Assembly (NCBI RefSeq): GCF_012349115.1
Contig: NZ_PQIG01000073.1
Coordinates: forward strand, 1 to 64,000
Length of the DNA: 64,000 nt
Reading direction: 5' to 3'
DNA from: Rhizobium ruizarguesonis
GTDB taxonomy: Bacteria > Pseudomonadota > Alphaproteobacteria > Rhizobiales > Rhizobiaceae
Below the pieces are notes generated by a model. It had not been told where the DNA came from. It was given only the letters and a program-made list of their open reading frames with translations, and searched no databases. Both the position numbers and the translations under genes were made by a program. This document shows, in pieces, positions 58,246-64,000 of the stretch (the stretch's first letter is position 1; the number at the start of each line of letters is the position of its first letter).

Positions 58246-60369
58246 TCAGATCAGCACGAAATCCTTGAAGTGAAGCGCCGGAGAATTGTCGAGATCGGCG
58301 ACATGGATTGCCGCACCCGCGGCACTTCCATCCGCATCAAAGGATAGAATGCCGCTGGCCTGGTCGTAGATCAGTCTATCGTCAGCTTCGAGCGCTTTCG
58401 TTCCGACAACGAAATTCTCATCTGAAAATCCGGATAGGCTGAGTGCGGCGAAAATCGAATGGTCGAGCAGCAGCTTGTCGCCGGCCGCCGAGGAGAAATC
58501 CCGGATCTTGTCGATGCTCACATTGTCGGGCTTAACGTCGAAAACGAAGGAATCGGCCCCTCCGCCGCCGGTCAGAATGTCTGCGCCGGCTTTGCCGATC
58601 AGCTTGTCGTTGCCGAGCCCGCCGCTCATCTGGTCGGCGCCTTTGCCGCCATTGAGACTGTTGCTGCCGTCGTTGCCAGTCAGCACGTTGGACGTGTTGT
58701 TGCCCGTCGCGCTGAGATTGGCCGTTCCGGTCAAGGCAAGGTTCTCGATCGTTCCGGCCGTGCGCTTCAGATCGGCCAGGCTGAAGGAAGTCGAAGCCTT
58801 GACGGTGTCCTTGCCGGATCCGCCTGTTTCATCGGCAAAATCGCCGGCATTGTCGACCACATAGGTATCGTTGCCGGCGCGCCCCGACATGTGGTCGGCG
58901 CCGGTGCTTCCATCGAGGATATTGTTGCCGGAATTGCCGACGAGAACATTCGCCAGGCCATTTCCGGTGCCGTTCAGATTGGCGGTGCCGGTCAACGTCA
59001 GATTCTCGACGTTTCCGATCGTATGCGCCGTATCCTTGAGGCTGAAGCTGATCGACGACATGACGGTATCGGTTCCGCCGCCCCGGCTTTCATCAACGAT
59101 TTGAGCGGGGTTGCTCACGGTGAATATGTCGTTGCCCGTGCCGCCATAGATATGGCCGGTGGCCGGCGGCGTGCTGGCGCTGCCGCCTTCGATGTCAATG
59201 ATAACGGGATGGTCGATGACATCAACCGTCAGGGACGAGACATCACTGAGACTTTTGATCGCCGTCGTTCCGGTCAGCGGGTCGAAGACCTTCACGGAGC
59301 CGAACGAGGCGCCGAGATTGACTTTAACGGCCGTATTCGCAGCCTGAATGGCGGTATCAGTGGACTGGTTCCAGATATCGGGCTCATTCCAGATGGTGAT
59401 CTGGTAGCTTCCGTCCGATTTTTCCGTCAGCAGGCTCCGGGTCGAGGACGGCAGGCCGTCGATCGAATAATTGAGGGTCCCCGTGCTGAAGCTCGCCTTC
59501 GCAGCGCCGTCGTCCGCAAGGATTTCGGTCAGATTGTGGATCGCAGCCGCAGCCGGCTTGGCGGAATAGTCGAGATGAAAAAGGCCGAAATGCTTTTCCT
59601 GATTGGTGCCCTGCGGATCGGAATAGGCGTCCAGCAGCTCGTAGATGAACGTCTGTTTCGACCCGAGTGCCGCGCCGTCCATCAGCGTATTAAGCAGAAG
59701 CTTTGCCTGCGTCGCTTCGCTGACGCCTTCCCAGCCGCCATTGGTGTCGGCGGTGAGCGAGGTGTGGTACCCGGTCTCGGTGATCGCCAGCGGCTTGCCC
59801 GGATCGGCAGCGCGCTGAACGCCGGATTCTCGGGAAAGCCATGAATATGGCTGGTCGCCATCCTTCGCATAGGTGTGGATCGTCGTGTAGTCGGAGGCGG
59901 AAGCGACCGTATATCCGGTAAAGCCGAGAACGGGGATATTCTTCAGCAAGGGGTCGGCGTTGACGGCGGCAGACAGGTCCTTCTGATAGGCGACCGCTGC
60001 GGCCTGGCCGCTCAGGCCATGGTAGCTGACCGGCCAGTTGTTGACTTCGTTCGGACCTTCGATACCGACGACCGATCCGGGATGGGCCTGCACGAAGGCA
60101 TGCAGCCGCTGGGCGACGGTGGCGGGGTCGACCTCCCGCTGGGCGCTGAAGACGAATTGCACGCCGGCCTCGGCGGCATCGCCGAGATGCGTTTGGCCGT
60201 TGGGGTCGGAAGCGGAGTTGGGGGCATGATCGCGGACGGTATCAAGGCCAAGATAGTCGAGAGCCTTAACAACTTCTCCGACATTGGAATATTTTCCGTC
60301 GGTGTAGTCGATATGCGTATCAATTCCAAAGGAACGAATAATATCGTTTATTCTAACGGCTTGAGCCAT
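58246..60369 (-). CDS. Predicted secreted glycosidase-like protein with RTX calcium-binding repeats
   Basis: The predicted 707-residue protein has no Sec signal. Residues 1-300 look like a TIM-barrel glycosidase of clan GH-A: GIEGPNEVNNW places the usual acid/base Glu at 108 and LAITETGYH the nucleophile Glu at 198. Residues 300-410 form a beta-rich linker. From about 420 come hemolysin-type nonapeptide repeats (GGTGNDIF, GNSGNNILDG, GRAGNDTYVV, GGLGNDKLIG, GGGGADSFVF) in three blocks, with a C-terminal hydrophobic end (HFKDFVLI) as in type I secretion substrates. Rhizobia export such proteins through PrsDE to process exopolysaccharide; that route is inferred. It diverges from the GH13 gene. 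Confidence 0.87.
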   Translation of the reverse strand: MAQAVRINDIIRSFGIDTHIDYTDGKYSNVGEVVKALDYLGLDTVRDHAPNSASDPNGQTHLGDAAEAGVQFVFSAQREVDPATVAQRLHAFVQAHPGSVVGIEGPNEVNNWPVSYHGLSGQAAAVAYQKDLSAAVNADPLLKNIPVLGFTGYTVASASDYTTIHTYAKDGDQPYSWLSRESGVQRAADPGKPLAITETGYHTSLTADTNGGWEGVSEATQAKLLLNTLMDGAALGSKQTFIYELLDAYSDPQGTNQEKHFGLFHLDYSAKPAAAAIHNLTEILADDGAAKASFSTGTLNYSIDGLPSSTRSLLTEKSDGSYQITIWNEPDIWNQSTDTAIQAANTAVKVNLGASFGSVKVFDPLTGTTAIKSLSDVSSLTVDVIDHPVIIDIEGGSASTPPATGHIYGGTGNDIFTVSNPAQIVDESRGGGTDTVMSSISFSLKDTAHTIGNVENLTLTGTANLNGTGNGLANVLVGNSGNNILDGSTGADHMSGRAGNDTYVVDNAGDFADETGGSGKDTVKASTSFSLADLKRTAGTIENLALTGTANLSATGNNTSNVLTGNDGSNSLNGGKGADQMSGGLGNDKLIGKAGADILTGGGGADSFVFDVKPDNVSIDKIRDFSSAAGDKLLLDHSIFAALSLSGFSDENFVVGTKALEADDRLIYDQASGILSFDADGSAAGAAIHVADLDNSPALHFKDFVLI

Positions 60370-60630
60370 AAGCTTTTCTCCCGGTTTACGAGGGAAGTGG
60401 CAATGGGAATAAATCCCCATTTGTGGCTGCCAATTCGATTTAATACACGAGGAGGATCGTGCGGCGATGACTCGTTATCCATGATATATTGTTGCGAATG
60501 TGGCTCAATTCGAATTGTATTTATTATGTAATCTTCGCTTGCATTTTTTCGTTCGGCCGGCTGATCATGCGCGAGTGGGACGGCCCATAGGCAGAGTCTG
60601 GCGAAATCCGACATGGTTTTGGAGGATCCG

Positions 60631-63003
60631 ATGACCGTCAATGTTCAATTCCGGTTTCGCTGCGGCTTGCCCTCGATGGCGTTCGACAATGTCCGTCTCC
60701 GCGGCAGTTGGGACGAACAAGGCCGCCCCTCGAATGATTGGACGTCTCACCCGATGCAGCGCTCTCGTGACGAGGATGGCTATGATGTCTTTGTCATCAG
60801 GGTTCCCTTTCCCGATGACGAGATCGGCGCGCATTTTCGCTGGGGGATCGAACTCGATCGACCCGGCGCTTCCGGCCTATGGGCAATCGCCGCCGAAGTG
60901 GACGACGAGAATTCGACGCGTCGCGAACGCTCCTTCGATCTCCAGCAGGGGATAGCGCCGCAGACCTATTATCTGACATGGATCGGCCGTCTGGGGGCGA
61001 ACCGGGTTGAAAGGCGCAACAGTGCAGACGGCATTCGCTTTTCGGTCTGGGCGCCGAATGCCAGGGACGTCTCGCTCGTGCTCGCCGATCCCGCCATTGG
61101 CTATATCGCCGATGACGGCACCGGAACGGTCGCAACCATCAGGATGCGCAGGACCGTTGATGGCTTCTGGAGCGTTGAAACCGGCGACGACCACGGCCTT
61201 TCCGACTTCGACAGCATGGTCGGCACGCCCTATATGTACCGCGTCACCAGGGATGATGGATCGCTCGCCTACCGCACCGATATCTGGTCCCTCATGCAGA
61301 TCGGCGCCGGAGACTTCGATCCCGATGGAGCGATCTATCACGGATCGCCGGCGGCATTGGACGGACCGCAAAGCTGTTCGGTCGTCTGCGACCCGAAGCG
61401 GGTGGTGCTCCCGTCCGGGCAGGAGCTTGCCGCCGAGGCGTTCTGGGCCGACGAATTCGCCGGCGGTCGAAAGCTTCCGGATCGGCTCGAGGATCTGGTG
61501 ATCTACGAATTGCACGTCGGCGCCCTCGGTTTCGGCAAGGCCGCGCCGGGGACGCTTGATGACGCCATCGCCTTCGTCGAGCATCTCTCGGCGCTCGGCG
61601 TCAACGCCGTGGAATTGCTGCCGATTGCGGAATTCGAGACCCGGGCCAACTGGGGTTACGGCACGTCGCATTTCTTTGCCGCCGACCAGGGGGCCGGCGG
61701 CACCGACCGGCTGAAGATGTTCGTCAAGGCCTGCCACCAGCGCGGCATCGCCGTCATCCTCGATGTCTGTTACAACCATTTCGATCCGGATGGCGAGCGG
61801 GCGCAATGGGCCTATGACTCCATCGATCACACCCGCAATATCTTTTATTGGTACGAGGGACACCCTGGCGATTACGCCGATCCGACAGGCGGCTACATCG
61901 ACAACATCTCCACGGGATGGGCGCCCCGCTTCGATGAGGAAGCCGTGCGGCAGCTTTTCATCTCCAGCGCGGCCTTTCTCGTCTCCGTCTGCCATATCGA
62001 TGGTTTCCGGCTCGATCAGACAAGTTCGATCCACCAATATCCGGTCCTGCATGCCGATGGCCGGCGCGCCGATCGGGCCGCTGCCTTCGGGGCCAAGTTT
62101 CTGAAGCAGTGGACTCGCACGATGCGGCTGATCAAGCCGCAGCTTTTCCTGACGGCCGAGGATTATTCGGACTGGTCGGCGATGACGGAGCCGAGCCTGA
62201 CCGGCGACGGGCTCGGCTTCGATGCCACCTGGTATGGCGATTTTCATCACAACCTCGTCGAATATCACGGCGGCGCCCAGGCGCAGCTGTTGAAGAATGC
62301 TGGTTTCGGGGACAAGCTGGCGCTGACCATGTCGTCTCTTGCCGGCGCATTGCAGACGAGCGCGCGATCCAAGGTGGTCTACAACCAGTCGCATGACGAT
62401 TGCGGCAATCGTGAAGGATCGGCGCGAACCGCGGTTATCGCCGTCAATTTCGCGCCTGTTGTCGGCGAGACCAGGGCGTGGGCAGAGGCGAGGTCCCGAT
62501 TCGCGGCGGCGATGACGCTGCTATCACCGGGCACGCCGATGTTTTTCATGGGCGAGGAAATCGGCGCACAGAAGCCCTATCGCTACAATGATTTCCTCGA
62601 GAACCGGGAGAACATTCTCGGCGAAGCGGAAGGCAGCGGCGCGGGGATGCTCAGCTGTTATCGCGATCTGATCGGGCTCAGCGTCCATCAGGATGCCATT
62701 CGATCCCGCAACATCGCCATTCCCCTGGTTCATGACGAAAATCGAGTGATCGCGTTTCATCGATGGAATGACGGCGAGGATTTCCTCGTTGTGGGGTCGC
62801 TGAACGACGCTCCCTTCGAACACGGCTATCGGCTGCACAGCGAACGTCTGGGAGATGATCTCTGGGAGGAGATCTTCAATACCGATGCTCACGCATATGG
62901 CGGCTGGAACGTCGGCAACGGCGGCGGAAGAATCAGAGCAACGGCGGGAGTGCTCGATGCCGTGCTGCCGGCATCAGGCGTTCTGGTCTTTCGCAGGCTC
63001 TGA
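60631..63003 (+). CDS. GH13 alpha-glucan enzyme (branching-enzyme/alpha-amylase type)
   Basis: The predicted 790-residue protein has an N-terminal carbohydrate-binding-like domain (about 1-105), a CBM48-type domain (RFSVWAPNARDVSLVL, about 136-250) and a GH13 catalytic barrel from about 290. Conserved regions: DVCYNH (378-383), GFRLDQ with nucleophile Asp462, TAEDYSD with acid/base Glu510, and NQSHDD ending at Asp590. The layout fits a GlgB/TreZ-like enzyme, but the sequence around the nucleophile is not a textbook match to either, so specificity is open. The ATG at 60631 is preferred because GGAGG is 5 bases upstream; an ATG six codons earlier is less good. No glg or tre genes are adjacent. 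Confidence 0.88.
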   Translation: MTVNVQFRFRCGLPSMAFDNVRLRGSWDEQGRPSNDWTSHPMQRSRDEDGYDVFVIRVPFPDDEIGAHFRWGIELDRPGASGLWAIAAEVDDENSTRRERSFDLQQGIAPQTYYLTWIGRLGANRVERRNSADGIRFSVWAPNARDVSLVLADPAIGYIADDGTGTVATIRMRRTVDGFWSVETGDDHGLSDFDSMVGTPYMYRVTRDDGSLAYRTDIWSLMQIGAGDFDPDGAIYHGSPAALDGPQSCSVVCDPKRVVLPSGQELAAEAFWADEFAGGRKLPDRLEDLVIYELHVGALGFGKAAPGTLDDAIAFVEHLSALGVNAVELLPIAEFETRANWGYGTSHFFAADQGAGGTDRLKMFVKACHQRGIAVILDVCYNHFDPDGERAQWAYDSIDHTRNIFYWYEGHPGDYADPTGGYIDNISTGWAPRFDEEAVRQLFISSAAFLVSVCHIDGFRLDQTSSIHQYPVLHADGRRADRAAAFGAKFLKQWTRTMRLIKPQLFLTAEDYSDWSAMTEPSLTGDGLGFDATWYGDFHHNLVEYHGGAQAQLLKNAGFGDKLALTMSSLAGALQTSARSKVVYNQSHDDCGNREGSARTAVIAVNFAPVVGETRAWAEARSRFAAAMTLLSPGTPMFFMGEEIGAQKPYRYNDFLENRENILGEAEGSGAGMLSCYRDLIGLSVHQDAIRSRNIAIPLVHDENRVIAFHRWNDGEDFLVVGSLNDAPFEHGYRLHSERLGDDLWEEIFNTDAHAYGGWNVGNGGGRIRATAGVLDAVLPASGVLVFRRL

Positions 63004-63017
63004 CGCATACGGAACGG

Positions 63018-63206
63018 TCAGGCAAAGCCGAGCGGCAGATTTTCCACTTTTCTGTCATTGCCGTAGTCGCGCTCGTGCGGCGAGCGACGACGGCCGTCGC
63101 GGCGAGCGGAAAGATCGATGCGGTTTTCGGCGAAGATCCCATCGGGCCAGGTGCCGGTGTCATGGCAATCGGCGTCGATCTTGGGGGCAAGGATTTTCAG
63201 GATCAT
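63018..63206 (-). CDS. 62-residue hypothetical protein
   Basis: This short gene has a strong ribosome-binding site (GGAGG, 7 bases before the ATG). The product MILKILAPKIDADCHDTGTW... is polar and basic, with no membrane segment and no recognised motif. It ends 14 bases after the convergent GH13 gene. Confidence 0.6.
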   Translation of the reverse strand: MILKILAPKIDADCHDTGTWPDGIFAENRIDLSARRDGRRRSPHERDYGNDRKVENLPLGFA

Positions 63207-63348
63207 CAGGGTTCCTCCACGGCGCACCATCAACACTCGGAAAGGCCGTCTGGTTCCGTTTATAAACCCTGAATTATTAATAAATTAACCATAAGGCTTA
63301 AGGACAAGGTGTCGCCGCATTGATCCCGTCATGCTCGCAAGGGTGACA

Positions 63349-63714
63349 TTAGTGGACGACTGATGACGAGGACATCGACGCCAGCATCCCCTCGGTCGCC
63401 CGGATCAGCCGCGCTGCGCGCGCCATCACCTCGGCTCCGGCCTCCGTCTCGGCAATCGCGGTTGCCATGCTGTCCAGTCCGTCCGCCACCTGGATCAGCT
63501 TCGGCAGCATATCTGCACGTCCGACCGCCTCGGTCGATCTGGCGAGCTTACGCAGTGCCTCCGAATAGCTCGATATCAAAGCGAATTTTTGGTCTGCGGG
63601 AATATTGGAGAAGGAGAATTTCTCGGAAGGCGATAGCGGCAATTTCGGCATGGATGCGACCTGTTGACCTGCCTGTGAACTCGCATAGGCGTTTTTTGTT
63701 CCGAGCTGGGTCAT
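63349..63714 (-). CDS. Helical hypothetical protein
   Basis: The predicted 121-residue protein, MTQLGTKNAYASSQAGQQVA onward, is mostly helical with Ala/Glu/Arg heptads in its second half (LPKLIQVADGLDSMATAIAETEAG). No signal peptide, membrane segment or known domain is seen. The start is chosen at 63714; the frame remains open upstream over the divergent gene and its exact start is uncertain. Confidence 0.6.
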   Translation of the reverse strand: MTQLGTKNAYASSQAGQQVASMPKLPLSPSEKFSFSNIPADQKFALISSYSEALRKLARSTEAVGRADMLPKLIQVADGLDSMATAIAETEAGAEVMARAARLIRATEGMLASMSSSSVVH

Positions 63715-63808
63715 TGTCCCAGGGGCGTGTCGCCTTGCGTTGAAATGGCGTTGCAGTGGAACTCCGGACCTGTATGGCCGTTGAGGTGCATGAACATAGG
63801 AGGTTTCC

Positions 63809-64000
63809 ATGCAGTTGATCGACACTCGGGTGACACAAGCCGGCGACATCTTCACTGTCGAATTCCTGGGCGAGGGAGGAGAATCGATTTCCGTCAAAAT
63901 CGACAACTCCCATGGCGAACTCGACGCTAAGACGGCGGTCCACCACGCCAAGGTCATGATGGTTCAGCTGACCGCCTTTGCCGGCGGGGAAGCAGACGGC
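63809..64000 (+). CDS. Hypothetical protein (3' end outside window)
   Basis: A reading with an excellent ribosome-binding site (AGGAGGTTTCC before the ATG) runs to the window edge with 64 codons visible: MQLIDTRVTQAGDIFTVEFL, GEGGESISVKIDNSHGELDA, then HHAKVMMVQLTAFAGG. The first 40 residues look like a small beta-sheet domain. It is divergent from the helical protein gene. Function unknown. Confidence 0.65.
   Translation, partial: MQLIDTRVTQAGDIFTVEFLGEGGESISVKIDNSHGELDAKTAVHHAKVMMVQLTAFAGGEADG

Noticed and set aside
58246..59160. RTX repeats as a DNA-level tandem repeat or CRISPR-like array
   Set aside because: The periodicity is at protein level (nonapeptide GGxGxDxxx) with variable codons and no constant spacer length.
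58459..59844. Plus-strand open frame of about 460 codons opposite the RTX gene
   Set aside because: The repeats of the RTX gene keep the opposite frame open; the product has no recognisable features.
60877..62394. Minus-strand open frame of about 505 codons opposite the GH13 gene
   Set aside because: Antisense shadow; the GH13 catalytic motifs are all in the plus-strand frame.

Overview
The window is high-GC chromosomal DNA of an alphaproteobacterium, most probably a fast-growing Rhizobium of the etli/leguminosarum group. This is inferred from a phosphatidylcholine synthase gene, a glnB-glnA unit with a sigma-54 type promoter, a GTTC-N7-GTTC type SOS box between uvrA and ssb, and at least eleven copies of two palindromic intergenic repeats that resemble the Rhizobium mosaic elements (RIME). 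No tRNA, rRNA, CRISPR array, prophage or insertion sequence was recognised. Most of the region reads as core chromosome.

Layout. 1-6.8 kb: end of a sugar-type ABC ATPase gene, small stress-type and metal-binding proteins, a MacA/MacB-type efflux operon, a VOC protein and a GntR regulator. 6.8-9.7 kb: ferredoxin-NADP reductase, phosphatidylcholine synthase, quinone oxidoreductase. 9.8-20.1 kb: two importers, first a BMP-type (nucleoside-like) ABC system, then a YtfQ-YtfR-YtfT-YjfF (galactofuranose-like) system followed by its probable FadR-type regulator. 20.2-23.6 kb: glmU and glmS, the UDP-GlcNAc precursor pathway. 23.7-31 kb: a DUF502 membrane protein, recG, sdhE, mfd, an OsmC protein. 31-35 kb: a FrnE-like oxidoreductase, an orphan YejA-like binding protein, an IalB-like protein and hspQ. 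35-38.9 kb: glnA, glnB (PII), the NAD(P)HX repair enzyme. 39-46 kb: DUF808, then uvrA-GNAT-DUF72 diverging from ssb, and a MarC-type protein. 46.3-54.1 kb: gyrA, three tiny membrane-protein genes, coaD, two cyclophilins, queA and tgt. 54.1-58.1 kb: a frameshifted acyltransferase, a DUF4864 protein, a FabF-type synthase, an HxlR regulator and a small membrane protein. 58.2-64 kb: a predicted secreted RTX/glycosidase diverging from a GH13 enzyme, then short unknown genes.

How it fits together. DNA repair and topology genes (uvrA, ssb, recG, mfd, gyrA) are scattered; the uvrA/ssb divergent region carries a clear LexA-type box. Nitrogen control is represented by glnB-glnA. queA and tgt are adjacent steps of queuosine tRNA modification; this Tgt lacks two of the three usual zinc cysteines. 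glmU/glmS supply amino sugar for envelope synthesis.

The most unusual features are the mosaic repeats, several of which supply the stop codon of the gene before them or sit directly against the ribosome-binding site of the next gene (glmS, fabF); the altered zinc ligands in Tgt and UvrA; a cluster of short membrane-protein genes between gyrA and coaD that are easy to miss; and the GH-A/RTX fusion paired with a GH13 enzyme. I found no convincing multi-gene system that looks wholly undescribed.
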